A DNA stretch of 64,000 bases from Macrococcoides caseolyticum. GTDB taxonomy: Bacteria; Bacillota; Bacilli; Staphylococcales; Staphylococcaceae. The stretch covers positions 22,537-86,536 of the forward strand of contig NZ_JAHCPS010000010.1 of assembly GCF_021366795.1 (NCBI RefSeq), given 5' to 3'. A model generated the notes under the pieces. It did no database searches and had not been told where the DNA came from. It was given only the letters and a program-made list of their open reading frames with translations. Of this stretch, positions 43,908-52,977 are shown piece by piece. Numbering within the stretch: position 1 is the stretch's first letter; each line of letters begins with the position of its first letter. The position numbers and the translations under genes are program-made.

Positions 43908-43951
43908 CGAACTTTTCGCGGACTTTTTGCGAACAAAATGCGAACACTTTT
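43908..43951 (+). repeat. Four tandem 11-bp GCGAAC repeats
   Basis: GCGAAC, GCGGAC, GCGAAC and GCGAAC begin at 43908, 43919, 43930 and 43941, exactly 11 bp apart, so they lie on one face of the helix. They are upstream of the packaging genes, directly after the cargo gene. Confidence 0.7.
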
Positions 43952-43993
43952 ATGATTAGAACGTAGTAATATTATATTGTAGAGAAAAATAGT

Positions 43994-44025
43994 TAATGAC
44001 TTAGCAAATGCTAGGTCATTTTTTT
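43994..44025 (+). terminator. Terminator before the packaging operon
   Basis: AATGACTTAGC pairs with GCTAGGTCATT around AAAT, followed by seven T. The HNH gene starts just after it. Confidence 0.82.
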
Positions 44026-44039
44026 ATGGAGTGATTCAA

Positions 44040-44354
44040 TTGAAGCTTGCTGTAATTAAAGAACATATTGCTAATAATACATTGATTAAGTTTTATCAGT
44101 GTCCAGCATGGCGTATGTTAAGAGTCAAAGCTTTAAAGCGTGACAGGTTTGAATGTCAACATTGTAAAGCAAAAGGCAAGATGACAAGAGCAGAAGATGT
44201 ACATCATATCAAGTATGTCAAAGAATATCCTGAGCATGCATTAGATATAGATAACTTAGTTAGTCTATGTGTTACTTGTCATAACATTGAGCATGACAGA
44301 CTTAAAGGTATTCGCAATAAGAAGCAACGCTTTATGAACGAAGAGAGATGGTGA
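44040..44354 (+). CDS. HNH endonuclease of the packaging module
   Basis: A 104-residue HNH nuclease. Cys39-x2-Cys42 and Cys77-x2-Cys80 hold zinc; His55-His56 (DVHHIK), Asn72 (DNLVSLC) and His81 complete the fold. Such genes lie next to terS in cos-type phages and cooperate with TerL in genome cutting. TTG 44040 has a GGAG site at proper distance; GTG 44031 overlaps it. Confidence 0.9.
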   Translation: MKLAVIKEHIANNTLIKFYQCPAWRMLRVKALKRDRFECQHCKAKGKMTRAEDVHHIKYVKEYPEHALDIDNLVSLCVTCHNIEHDRLKGIRNKKQRFMNEERW

Positions 44355-44358
44355 TGTA

Positions 44359-44658
44359 ATGATTATTAATCATGGATCTACTTCATATGATTCAAACATT
44401 ATTGATTCGATTCTTGCTAAAGATGTTAAAGAAAGATTAAGTAATGAACGTGATTATTTAAGTATGTTTGCTCGTGCAGCATACGACATCTTCATTAACA
44501 TTAGAAACTTATTCACGACTAAGAAGTGCAAGAAGATATCAATAGAAACATTAAGACAAAGACTTGATGAAGAGTTATTAAAAAAATATTTAAAGATAAA
44601 TTTAATTATTACAAATTATATTATTAATTTTGTAGAAAATAATTTAAATATTTCTTAA
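44359..44658 (+). CDS. Hypothetical protein between HNH and cos
   Basis: A 99-residue, mostly helical protein with a hydrophobic C-terminus (LIITNYIINFVENN). It sits 4 nt after the HNH gene, before the cos-like region. Unknown function. Confidence 0.55.
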   Translation: MIINHGSTSYDSNIIDSILAKDVKERLSNERDYLSMFARAAYDIFINIRNLFTTKKCKKISIETLRQRLDEELLKKYLKINLIITNYIINFVENNLNIS

Positions 44659-44660
44659 TA

Positions 44661-44722
44661 GAGGCCCCCCGGTCAAAAAATTTCAACTTTCTTTGGAACC
44701 CCGTGAAACGAGGGGAGGGGAA
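44661..44722. other. Candidate cos region
   Basis: A GC-rich island in a 140-nt gene gap between the HNH and terS genes. It contains GGCCCCCCGG (44663-44672), and CCCC/GGGG (44699-44715) around GTGAAACGA. HNH-terS phages of this type carry their cos site here. Exact cut positions cannot be read. Confidence 0.5.
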
Positions 44723-44798
44723 GATTAATTATATTTTTTGGACGCTCATGTGAGGGTTAAAAGGGATAAAATGGTAATGAATTGGAGGTGTGCTGTAA

Positions 44799-45134
44799 TT
44801 GAAATTTAATCCTGATGCATTCGATAGATGTAAATTAGAAACGAAAAGACAACGAGTTAAAAAGTCGTTATTTAATCAACTTAAAGCAAAATGGCTTATT
44901 GATGATCATTACATTGATATGGTTTATGATTATTTGAGATTGTGGGACTTGAAAGAAAAGTTGTTTGAAGCCATTGAAAAACATGGTCCGACAGTTCCAA
45001 CGAAATATGGACCGAAAAGCAATCCATCAATTAATGATTTACACAAAACAAATCAACAGATGATTAAATTACTTGATTCTATGGGATTAAAAGCACAGCC
45101 GATTGAAGAAGATGATGACGATGACGACTTCTAA
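44799..45134 (+). CDS. terS: Terminase small subunit, P27 family
   Basis: A 111-residue helical protein with a strongly acidic C-terminal tail (EEDDDDDDF). NPSINDLHKTNQQMIKLLDSMGL is typical of P27-type small terminase subunits, which recognise the packaging site. It starts at TTG 44799 after GGAGGTG and overlaps terL. Confidence 0.82.
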   Translation: MKFNPDAFDRCKLETKRQRVKKSLFNQLKAKWLIDDHYIDMVYDYLRLWDLKEKLFEAIEKHGPTVPTKYGPKSNPSINDLHKTNQQMIKLLDSMGLKAQPIEEDDDDDDF

Positions 45135-46779
45135 TATTAAATACGATAAACATATTGATAAATTTATGTTTGATGTAGTTAATGGGCATGTCAAAGCATC
45201 TAAAGAGAATCATTTATTGATGCGGTATTTGCAAACTGTCCTGGATAAAGAGGATGTATATATTGAAAGTGACACAATTCAAGATGCAATTGATTTTATT
45301 GAACGCTATTTCCCATATAAATTATTAGATTGGCAGAAATTTTTAATTGCTTTTATTGTAGGTGTATTTAGAGACGAAAAGATAAATGGAGAACTCATTA
45401 AATCGTTAGTATTTGATGAGTTCTTTATTATGATTGGACGAGGAGCAGGTAAAAATGGATTTATTGAATGCATAATTCTTTATCTTATCTCAAAACAGAG
45501 AACTCCAAAATATAATGTTGATTTAGTTGCAACGTCTCAAAAACAAGCTAAATCATCATTTATGGTTATTCACGATATCATAGAAGACACAAAAGCACTT
45601 GCTAAAAGATTTAAAACAACTTTAGAAATTATAGGATTTAAGAAAACAAAGTCAGTGTTTACTTATCATACTAATAATGCAAAAACAAAGGATGGATTGA
45701 GACCAGGTGCAGTTATCTTTGATGAAGTACATGCATATGAAGATGAAGAAAATATTAAAGTATTTACTTCAGCTTTGGGAAAAGTAGAATACCCAAGACG
45801 TTTTTATCTAACAACAGACGGATATGTAAGAGGTGGTTTCCTTGATCAGTTGAAGGAGGAATCAAAATTAATACTTGAAGGAGAAATAGTGAACTCAACT
45901 TTGTTTCCTTTCATCTGTAAAATCGATGAGATAGAAGAATATAAAGATGAGACAAACTGGGAGAAATCTAATCCATCAATTAATTATTTTCCACATCTAA
46001 AAAAAGAAATGTTAAAGGAACTTCAAAAGTTAGAGCATCGTCCTCAATCAAAACTTGAATTTATTACAAAAAGAATGAATTTTCCGGTAGATTCTCAACA
46101 TTCTGCTGTAACAAGCTGGGAAAACATTAAAGCTACTAATCAAGAAATACCCGATTTAAAAGGCGCGATTTGTATCGGAGCGATTGATTATGCAGACACA
46201 ACTGACTTTGCTAGCGTTGGACTTTTATTTAAAAAAGGAGAAAAGTTTTATTTTAAACAACATACGTTTATAAACTATAAATCATTAGAGATTAATAATT
46301 ATAGTGTCGATTATGAACGAGCAAAATTAGAAGGATATGTGACTATCGTAAGAGATGAAACGATACGTCCTTCATATTTGGTCAATTGGTTTGCTGAGCA
46401 AGCAAAGGATTACAAAATTAAAATGATTGCATCAGATATGTACAGAATAAATTATTTGCGAGAAGAATTTGAAAAAGCAGGATATTCAAATTTAGAAATT
46501 GCACGTTCAGGTAAGAAGACTCATACAATGCTAGAACCAATTGTTGAAGACTTATTTGCTTATAAAAATATAGTTTATGGTGATGATTTAATGATGCGTT
46601 GGTATACGAACAATGTATATGCGAATAGAGATCCGAAAGGTAATATTACATATGAAAAAATCGAACCTAGACGTAGAAAAACTGATGGATTCTTTTGTTT
46701 ATTACATGCATTACAATTTGCTGATCAATTACCAAAAGAGATAAAAAGAAGAAAACCAATGAAAGCAATTGTCGTTTAA
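45121..46779 (+). CDS. terL: Terminase large subunit
   Basis: A 552-residue motor-nuclease. The ATPase part has GRGAGKNG as Walker A (about residue 106) and VIFDEVHAYEDE as Walker B. The nuclease part shows IDYADTTDFASVG with catalytic aspartates, as in HNH-associated HK97-type terminases. Several ATG codons lie near the start (45112, 45115, 45121), so the exact first residue is uncertain. It overlaps terS. Confidence 0.92.
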   Translation: MTTSNIKYDKHIDKFMFDVVNGHVKASKENHLLMRYLQTVLDKEDVYIESDTIQDAIDFIERYFPYKLLDWQKFLIAFIVGVFRDEKINGELIKSLVFDEFFIMIGRGAGKNGFIECIILYLISKQRTPKYNVDLVATSQKQAKSSFMVIHDIIEDTKALAKRFKTTLEIIGFKKTKSVFTYHTNNAKTKDGLRPGAVIFDEVHAYEDEENIKVFTSALGKVEYPRRFYLTTDGYVRGGFLDQLKEESKLILEGEIVNSTLFPFICKIDEIEEYKDETNWEKSNPSINYFPHLKKEMLKELQKLEHRPQSKLEFITKRMNFPVDSQHSAVTSWENIKATNQEIPDLKGAICIGAIDYADTTDFASVGLLFKKGEKFYFKQHTFINYKSLEINNYSVDYERAKLEGYVTIVRDETIRPSYLVNWFAEQAKDYKIKMIASDMYRINYLREEFEKAGYSNLEIARSGKKTHTMLEPIVEDLFAYKNIVYGDDLMMRWYTNNVYANRDPKGNITYEKIEPRRRKTDGFFCLLHALQFADQLPKEIKRRKPMKAIVV

Positions 46780-46795
46780 GGAAGGTGGTGGATAA

Positions 46796-47959
46796 ATGGG
46801 AACAATTAGAGAAGTATTCAATAGTTTATTTGGTATAACTTCAACAACAAGAGAAGTAAATGTTGATGAAATGTGTTTAAATCTATCAACAAATATCTTT
46901 TATAAAGAATTAGCAATCAATTCAGCAATTAATTTAATTGCAAATGCAATTATCATTTCAGAATTCAGGACATTTTCAAATGGTAAAGAGCAACGTAAAG
47001 AAAATCATTATCTATTTAATGTTGCGCCGAATTCGAATCAAAGTAGTGCTAATTTTTGGCATGAATTTGTATCAAAATTAATATATGACAATGAATGTTT
47101 AATTATCATGCATAAAGACGAGTTATGGATAGCAGATGAATTTGAGCGTGAGCCTAAAATATTCATGAAAACAATGTATAAGAATGTGATTGTAGATGAT
47201 TTAACATTTGAAAAAACATTCTATGAAGAAGATGTCTTTTATTTTAAATTAAATAACAAACATATGAAGTCATTAATTGATAGCGTATATCGTGATTACG
47301 GTAAATTGCTATCATCTGCAATGAATTATTATAAACGTTCTAACGCTTTAAGAGTATTACTAAAAATGGATGCTTCATTTGCTCAAACAGATGAACAGCA
47401 GGATGAAATGGAAGAGATGTTCAACGACCAGTTACGTAACTTCTTGTCTGCTGATAATGCTGCTGCTTTGCCTTTACAACAAGGTATTGATTTAAGTGAG
47501 ATGGATTCAAGTAAGACATCAGGTTTGAATAGTAGAGATATTAAATCTGTGATTGATGATATCTTTGATTTAGTTGCTACTACCTTTAATATTCCAAAAG
47601 GCATGTTAAAAGGAGACCTAGCAGACGTTGAGAAACAAACAGATAATTTTATTATGTTCTGTGTAAATCCAATCGCTCGAATGATAGAAGATGAAGTGAA
47701 CAGAAAGTATTTTTCAAAAGATGAATACTTAAAAAGAAATTATGTAAAGGTTGATACTACTTTAATCAAATATACTGACCCAGTTAAAATTGCTACTGCA
47801 TTAGATAAATTATTATCAAGTGGTACAAATTCAGTAAATGACAATTTACGAATGATAGGTAGAGAACCTTTAGAAGAAGATTGGGCAGATAAACATTTTA
47901 TCACTAAAAACTACTCTGAATTTGAAGAATTTATGAAAAGTCAAAGCGAGAAAGGTTAA
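46796..47959 (+). CDS. Portal protein, HK97 family
   Basis: A 387-residue portal with NSAINLIANAIIISEFRTF at the N-terminus and FNIPKGMLKGDLADVEKQ followed by FCVNPIARMIEDEVNRK, typical of the HK97-type family. Twelve copies form the DNA channel at the head vertex. It lies 16 nt after terL. Confidence 0.9.
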   Translation: MGTIREVFNSLFGITSTTREVNVDEMCLNLSTNIFYKELAINSAINLIANAIIISEFRTFSNGKEQRKENHYLFNVAPNSNQSSANFWHEFVSKLIYDNECLIIMHKDELWIADEFEREPKIFMKTMYKNVIVDDLTFEKTFYEEDVFYFKLNNKHMKSLIDSVYRDYGKLLSSAMNYYKRSNALRVLLKMDASFAQTDEQQDEMEEMFNDQLRNFLSADNAAALPLQQGIDLSEMDSSKTSGLNSRDIKSVIDDIFDLVATTFNIPKGMLKGDLADVEKQTDNFIMFCVNPIARMIEDEVNRKYFSKDEYLKRNYVKVDTTLIKYTDPVKIATALDKLLSSGTNSVNDNLRMIGREPLEEDWADKHFITKNYSEFEEFMKSQSEKG

Positions 47960-48050
47960 GGTGATCCATATATCTTGATAGCGATAATTCGCTTGTCCTG
48001 GACATGACATAAAAAGGTTTATTTTTTTATGGATAAAAGGAGGTGATTTG

Positions 48051-48767
48051 ATGAACAAGTTCTTTAAAGAAAACATCAATATTAAGTCTGAATTAAAAGT
48101 TATGAATCAATCAAATGATGTTGCTGAACTTTATATTTACGGAGCAATTGGTGGATGGTTTTCAGGAACGAATGCAAATACCGTAAAGCAAAAACTCGAA
48201 GAAATCAAAGCTAAAACAATTAACGTCTATATCAATTCACCTGGCGGAGATGTATTCGATTCAGTAGCAATTCATAACTTATTAGTTAGACATGATGCAA
48301 CAATCAATGTTCATATTGATGGTTTGGCTGCAAGTGGTGCATCACTTATTGCAATGGCTGGTGACACAATCACAATGCCAGTTAATGCTCAATTGATGAT
48401 TCACAATGCTTGGACTTTTGTTGGCGGTAACAAACATGACTTACGTAAAGTAGCGAACGACTTAGAAAGTATTGATAAATCTGTACTTGCTACTTACATG
48501 AAACGATTCAAAGGTTCCAAAGAAGAATTGCAAGTATTGCTTGATGCTGAAACATTCTTAGATGCTGAACAAGCGATTGCTTTAGGTTTAGCTGATGAAG
48601 TTGTAGAAGAAGTTGAGAAAGACGATGAAGAAGAGAAGGGTGCGGATGAAGATTTAACATCTAAACAAAATGCGATTCTTCAAAAATTTTCAGCAAGTGC
48701 AAATAAAGTAGATTCAGAACAAACGAAAAAACAATATAAAAATTTCTTTGATTTATTTAAAAAATAG
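48051..48767 (+). CDS. Head maturation protease, ClpP-like
   Basis: A 238-residue serine protease with NSPGGDVFDS, catalytic Ser95 (GLAASGASL) and His118 (LMIHNAW), the ClpP fold used by HK97-type phages to mature the capsid. A charged C-terminal tail (EEVEKDDEEE) may act in scaffolding. ATG 48051 follows AAAGGAGGTG. A 91-nt gap without a gene separates it from the portal gene. Confidence 0.92.
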   Translation: MNKFFKENINIKSELKVMNQSNDVAELYIYGAIGGWFSGTNANTVKQKLEEIKAKTINVYINSPGGDVFDSVAIHNLLVRHDATINVHIDGLAASGASLIAMAGDTITMPVNAQLMIHNAWTFVGGNKHDLRKVANDLESIDKSVLATYMKRFKGSKEELQVLLDAETFLDAEQAIALGLADEVVEEVEKDDEEEKGADEDLTSKQNAILQKFSASANKVDSEQTKKQYKNFFDLFKK

Positions 48768-48778
48768 GAGGTCATAAT

Positions 48779-49894
48779 ATGACAATTAAAAATTTAGATC
48801 GTGAAGCGGCAAAAAATGTTGAATTAAAACAAAATATTTCGAACGCTTTAGAAAGTGGAAGTACTGATAACGTTGCAACAGCATTAGTTGATATGGCTGA
48901 AAGTATTCAAGCTTCAATCTTACAAGAAGCAAAATCATTTACGAATGAACAGTTGCAAGATGAAAGCATCTTAGCATCACGTGGATTTACACCATTAACT
49001 ACAGAAGAAAAGAAATATTATAATGCAGTAATTGACGGTGAAGGATTTGCTGGTGTCGAACAATTAGTTCCAGCAACAGTAATTGAGCGTGTTTTCGAAG
49101 ACCTAGTAAAACAGCATCCATTATTGAACGAAATTAACTTCGTTAATACAGGTGGAGTTTCAAAATGGGTAGTACGTAATTCTGATGTAATACCTGCATG
49201 GTGGGGAAAACTTTGTGATGACATCAAAGAATTAATCGACAATGGATTTGATACTGTTGACGTAACATTATTTAAACTATCTGCATTCCTACCAGTTTGT
49301 AAAGCGATGTTAGAATTAGGACCTGAATGGTTAGACCGTTACGTCCGTGCAGTTTTAACTGAAGCGTCTGCTGTTGGTTTAGAACAAGCGATTATCAAAG
49401 GAACAGGTAAAGACCAGCCAATCGGTATTTTTAAAGATTTAGATGGTGCAGTTTTAGATGGTGTTTATCCTGATAAAACACCAGGAACATTATCAGACTT
49501 TAAGCCTGAAAGTTTAGGAGTTGTAATGGCTGATTTAAGTAATAATGGTACTCGTAAAGTATCACAAGTATTATTTATCGTAAATCCATTTGACTACTAC
49601 AAAACAGTATTCCCTGCCACTACATTCATGACTCAAAACGGTACTTACGTATCTGGTGTACTTCCTATCGATGCTAAAGTTATTCAATCTGTAGAAGTTC
49701 CAGTTGGAAAAATTGCGGTTGGTATGGGTAAAGACTACTTCTTAGGTGTTGGCTCATCTCAAAAGATTACTGTTTCAGACGAAGCTCGTTTTATTGAAGA
49801 TGAACGCGTATATGTTACTCGTATGTTAGCGAATGGTCGTCCACGTAATAATAATTCATTTAAAATCTATGATATTGGAACACCAGCACTATAA
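48779..49894 (+). CDS. Major capsid protein, HK97 fold
   Basis: A 371-residue capsid protein. The first 100 residues are helical (delta/scaffold domain), then the conserved PATVIERVFEDLVKQHPLL and the C-terminal E-D-E-R-V-Y-V-T-R region typical of HK97-type capsids. It follows the protease, which would remove the N-terminal part. Confidence 0.92.
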   Translation: MTIKNLDREAAKNVELKQNISNALESGSTDNVATALVDMAESIQASILQEAKSFTNEQLQDESILASRGFTPLTTEEKKYYNAVIDGEGFAGVEQLVPATVIERVFEDLVKQHPLLNEINFVNTGGVSKWVVRNSDVIPAWWGKLCDDIKELIDNGFDTVDVTLFKLSAFLPVCKAMLELGPEWLDRYVRAVLTEASAVGLEQAIIKGTGKDQPIGIFKDLDGAVLDGVYPDKTPGTLSDFKPESLGVVMADLSNNGTRKVSQVLFIVNPFDYYKTVFPATTFMTQNGTYVSGVLPIDAKVIQSVEVPVGKIAVGMGKDYFLGVGSSQKITVSDEARFIEDERVYVTRMLANGRPRNNNSFKIYDIGTPAL

Positions 49895-49912
49895 TTTAGG
49901 GGGGAATTAGAT

Positions 49913-50209
49913 ATGGCTATTGAAAAATTTAAAGTAATAAAACGCTTTGTTAATATCTTAAATCCGAAAGAAACATATGATCCAGAAGATAAAGACTTAA
50001 ATGTAATTGAATTAGATACAGAAAAAGATGCAGAACGCATTGCAAAGCTTAAAGACTATAAAGGCGAAGCATATATCGCTGACTTTGAAGGTGAAGAAGT
50101 TCTTGAATATCCTCATCACTTAGGTGGCGGTACTTATGAATTATCTAATGGTGAGAAAGTTAAAGGAAAAGAAGCAGCGATTGAAGCGGAGAATGCATTA
50201 AACGAATAA
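49913..50209 (+). CDS. Small head-associated protein
   Basis: A 98-residue acidic protein. The C-terminal segment YELSNGEKVKGKEAAIEAE looks like a small helix-extension-helix unit. It lies between capsid and connector genes. Its role is not known; a head-decoration or hinge protein is possible. Confidence 0.55.
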   Translation: MAIEKFKVIKRFVNILNPKETYDPEDKDLNVIELDTEKDAERIAKLKDYKGEAYIADFEGEEVLEYPHHLGGGTYELSNGEKVKGKEAAIEAENALNE

Positions 50210-50224
50210 TAAGGAGTGGTTGAT

Positions 50225-50530
50225 ATGACTGAAGAAGAGTTAGACTCCTTACTTCCAAAAGTTAAACGTTATTTACGTATAACATGGAATCATGACGATG
50301 AAGATATTAAGAGCATTATCGAAGAAGGTAATGCTTTTTTAATATCTAAATCAGGATTTAGTAGTTTAGATTATGCAAAACATCATACAGCTATGTCATT
50401 ATTAAAAGATTATTGTCGTTATGCATGGAATCATTCGCTTGAACTATTCTCAATCAACTTTAGACATGACATATTGTCTTTTAGTATTAGTGAGGGGGTT
50501 AGAAAACGTAATGAAACTACCTCGAATTGA
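50225..50530 (+). CDS. Head-tail connector, gp6-like
   Basis: A 101-residue helical protein of the phage gp6-like connector/DNA-packaging family by sequence character (YLRITWNHDDEDIKSIIEEG) and by location after the capsid genes. ATG 50225 follows AAGGAGTGG. Confidence 0.75.
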   Translation: MTEEELDSLLPKVKRYLRITWNHDDEDIKSIIEEGNAFLISKSGFSSLDYAKHHTAMSLLKDYCRYAWNHSLELFSINFRHDILSFSISEGVRKRNETTSN

Positions 50531-50882
50531 AGTATTTAATGATGGATATTTTGAATATGGAACTATGAAAACATTAAGAAGTGCAAGTAAGAAAGCGATT
50601 GGTAAGGAATTTCAGTCAGAAATCACACCAGTCGCTTTTAAATATTTATCGGCTAGAGATAGTGACTATCAAATGGCCGAAACAATGAACAGTCAATTAG
50701 ATTTAAAGATTAAAGCATATTACTTTGCAATTAATAACATTACTAGATCTGGCCACGTTATTAAATTGAATGATAGGTATTACGACATCATTAATACAGA
50801 TGTCGATACTGATAGACGTTATATTTATTTATATTTACAGGAGGTAACAGCGAATGATAGAGCAAATATTGAACAAGTATAA
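50511..50882 (+). CDS. Head-tail adaptor (head closure) protein
   Basis: A 123-residue, beta-rich protein with the spacing and location of head-tail joining proteins. The end contains HVIKLNDRYYDIINTDVD, common to this family. ATG 50511 lies within the end of the connector gene; its ribosome-binding site is weak (GAGGGGG, distant). Confidence 0.68.
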   Translation: MKLPRIEVFNDGYFEYGTMKTLRSASKKAIGKEFQSEITPVAFKYLSARDSDYQMAETMNSQLDLKIKAYYFAINNITRSGHVIKLNDRYYDIINTDVDTDRRYIYLYLQEVTANDRANIEQV

Positions 50883-51243
50883 CAAGACGAATGAAGCTAT
50901 CATTAGTAAGTTAGAAACATTCAATCTACCTATTTTTCAGAACACTGTAAATGCTGATGAACGTCCTGAAGGATTAAATTTATTTATCGTTTTATACGGT
51001 GACTGGTCAACGATTGATGATGGCAAAAGACAATTGCAACAAGACATATTTGTAACGTATTTGTCAGAAAATCGTGATGATGTAGATGAAATGGTTATCA
51101 AAGTAGCGAATGAATTACAGAAAATTAACTTGATTAAATTTGTATCGAGTCAAACGGATTATGTACAGAAATCAGGTACAGAAGAATACGTTGATAGAGT
51201 CATACTTCGTTTTAGTCGTGGTGGTGGTTTACTTGAGTGTTAA
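50854..51243 (+). CDS. Tail completion-type protein
   Basis: A 129-residue protein between the head-closure and HK97 gp10-like genes, in the position of a tail terminator/completion protein. The central FVTYLSENRDDVDEMVIKV is compatible with that fold. It overlaps both neighbours. Assignment is mainly by position. Confidence 0.58.
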   Translation: MIEQILNKYNKTNEAIISKLETFNLPIFQNTVNADERPEGLNLFIVLYGDWSTIDDGKRQLQQDIFVTYLSENRDDVDEMVIKVANELQKINLIKFVSSQTDYVQKSGTEEYVDRVILRFSRGGGLLEC

Positions 51244-51631
51244 GTTTACGCTCGATGCGAGAGATATTGAATCACTCGAACCAAAATTACAAAAAATAAG
51301 TGATCAATCAGAAAAAGTATTAAATGAAATACTTCATGAATTCGGATTAGAAACAGTAATGAGTCGTATTACAGACTTGATACCAGTTTCGAATGTTGAT
51401 AAAAAACATGCAAAATCAAGTAATCCATTACGAAACATAACGTTTAATCTTGGATTTGAAGTTTTACCTAAAAAGCCATATGCATATCTTGTATTTCCTG
51501 ATAAAGCATTTGGTACTTCACAAGATAATGCAGCAAAGGAATTTATGGTACAAGGTTTAGAATCATCAACAAATTTAATTATGGATAAAATCAATGAAGA
51601 AATTGATAAGTTAATAAAGGAGGAATTTTAG
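51233..51631 (+). CDS. HK97 gp10-like tail component
   Basis: A 132-residue protein with FTLDARDIESLEPKLQKISD and the K-P-Y-A-Y-L-V-F-P-D segment typical of HK97 gp10-like proteins. TTG 51233 inside the previous gene is the best start. Upstream in-frame codons lack a ribosome-binding site and encode an unlikely valine run. Confidence 0.75.
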   Translation: MSVKFTLDARDIESLEPKLQKISDQSEKVLNEILHEFGLETVMSRITDLIPVSNVDKKHAKSSNPLRNITFNLGFEVLPKKPYAYLVFPDKAFGTSQDNAAKEFMVQGLESSTNLIMDKINEEIDKLIKEEF

Positions 51632-52216
51632 ATGGCAGTAGTTGTAGAAACATTTGATAGTACGAAGATTACAAACGGTAGTATTCAAGTACTAGGCACT
51701 GACGGTAATCAAGTACCAGGTAAACCATTTGGTTGTATCGGATCAGTTGAAGGTGAAACTGAAATTAAAGAAATTATTAAGATTTGTGAAGGTGTAGAAA
51801 CAAATAAAGTGTCTAAACCAATCAAAATGAATTTAACGTTATCTGGTCATATTCAAGTAAACGTTTTACGTGATATCTTTGGATTGCAAAATACAACCTT
51901 AAAAGCTGGTGTGTATTCATATAACGTTAAATCGTTACCAAAAGAATTCACATTTACAGCTGATGTAGTTGATGAATTTGGTGATCAAACGAAATTAATC
52001 GCATTCCCTCGTGTTAAAGCTACTTCAGGATTAAAGATTACTATCTCAAATAATGAAGATGAGCTTGCTGAAATAGAATTAGAATTAACAGCTTACCCAG
52101 ATTCAGCTGATAACTTCTACTATGAAGCAATCGTATCTGAATTAGCAGATCAGACATTAGCGAATACATGGCATACTACATTTAATTATGACTTAGTGAA
52201 AGAAACAGTACTTTAA
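51632..52216 (+). CDS. Major tail protein
   Basis: A 194-residue protein of the phage major tail protein type: beta-rich, with KITNGSIQVLGTDGNQVPG and a C-terminal ELTAYPDSADNFYYEA. It is followed immediately by a terminator-like hairpin and then by the chaperone genes, the usual order. Confidence 0.85.
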   Translation: MAVVVETFDSTKITNGSIQVLGTDGNQVPGKPFGCIGSVEGETEIKEIIKICEGVETNKVSKPIKMNLTLSGHIQVNVLRDIFGLQNTTLKAGVYSYNVKSLPKEFTFTADVVDEFGDQTKLIAFPRVKATSGLKITISNNEDELAEIELELTAYPDSADNFYYEAIVSELADQTLANTWHTTFNYDLVKETVL

Positions 52217-52244
52217 GAACGTGAGTAATCACGTTCTTTTTTTT
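52217..52244 (+). terminator. Internal terminator after the major tail protein gene
   Basis: AGAACGTGA pairs with TCACGTTCT around a 3-4 nt loop, followed by eight T. It probably lowers expression of the chaperone and tape-measure genes relative to the major tail protein. Confidence 0.8.
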
Positions 52245-52267
52245 GAATAATTTTAGGAGGAATGAAT

Positions 52268-52768
52268 ATGACAAAGAAAATTATTGCTATCGAATTAAAA
52301 GAGTTACAAATCATCGAAAAAGAAGATGGTACTTTTGAGCATGGCTATAGCAATAAAGTGAAATATCCTGCAATGCTTACTAATTTCGCTTTAAAACGTG
52401 GCCGTGATTTAGGTATTACTGAAGGTGGATTGTTAGCAGATTTATTTAAATTACAAAGTATTAGTAATAAAAGTAAAAAGCAATCTGATGACTTTATTAA
52501 TGCTGATGATTTAATTAGCGATGGTATTACTGAAGATGGATTAGATGCTATTTCTCCAGAGAAGATTACACCAGTAATATATTTAGGAATTATTGGTGCT
52601 AATCCGAAAGTGACAATAACATTCGATGACTTCTTAGAACGTTATCACGAAGACATTGAAGTTATGATGCAACAGTATTCTGAATTGATTCAAGGACTTT
52701 TTGCAAATCAAACAAATAATTATGCAAAAGGATATATAGAAGCGACTGATTCATCAAAAAAGCTTTAA
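52268..52768 (+). CDS. Tail assembly chaperone, G-type product
   Basis: A 166-residue protein between the major tail and tape-measure genes, matching the short tail assembly chaperone. ATG 52268 is correctly spaced from AGGAGG; ATG 52262 is too close. The heptamer A-AAA-AAG lies two codons before its stop and leads to a long extension in the -1 frame. Confidence 0.82.
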   Translation: MTKKIIAIELKELQIIEKEDGTFEHGYSNKVKYPAMLTNFALKRGRDLGITEGGLLADLFKLQSISNKSKKQSDDFINADDLISDGITEDGLDAISPEKITPVIYLGIIGANPKVTITFDDFLERYHEDIEVMMQQYSELIQGLFANQTNNYAKGYIEATDSSKKL

Positions 52769-52962
52769 AAGGTTCAGATAATAAGAAGATAAAGCAACCT
52801 TCTATAAACATTGAAGATATTGAGGATAAATATGTGCAATATGTTCACGTTTATAAGGTTCCTGAAAACATTTTCTGGCATGAACCTATTGCAGATGTTG
52901 AAAAGATTGCATCGAATATTATTGCAGTTGAGAATTTCAACGCAAGTCCAAAGCGGGTGTAG
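52268..52962 (+). CDS. Tail assembly chaperone GT, produced by -1 frameshift
   Basis: In frame, the end of the G gene reads TCA AAA AAG CTT TAA. Slipping back one base on A-AAA-AAG (52756-52762) continues at GCT (52762) for 66 further codons to TAG 52960-52962. The extension includes NIEDIEDKYVQYVHVYKVPE. No start codon with a ribosome-binding site serves this segment alone. Frameshifted G/GT chaperones are well known in siphoviruses and load the tape measure. The combined product has about 231 residues. Confidence 0.85.
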
Positions 52963-52977
52963 AAATGAGGTGATTTG

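Noticed and set aside
43908..43951. CRISPR-like or coding interpretation of the GCGAAC repeats
   Set aside because: Only four 11-bp units without spacers; no protein frame covers them.
47960..48050. Possible small gene or regulatory RNA between portal and protease
   Set aside because: No open frame of useful size. The short inverted repeats (GCGA-TTCGC, TGTCC/GGACA) are too weak to call.
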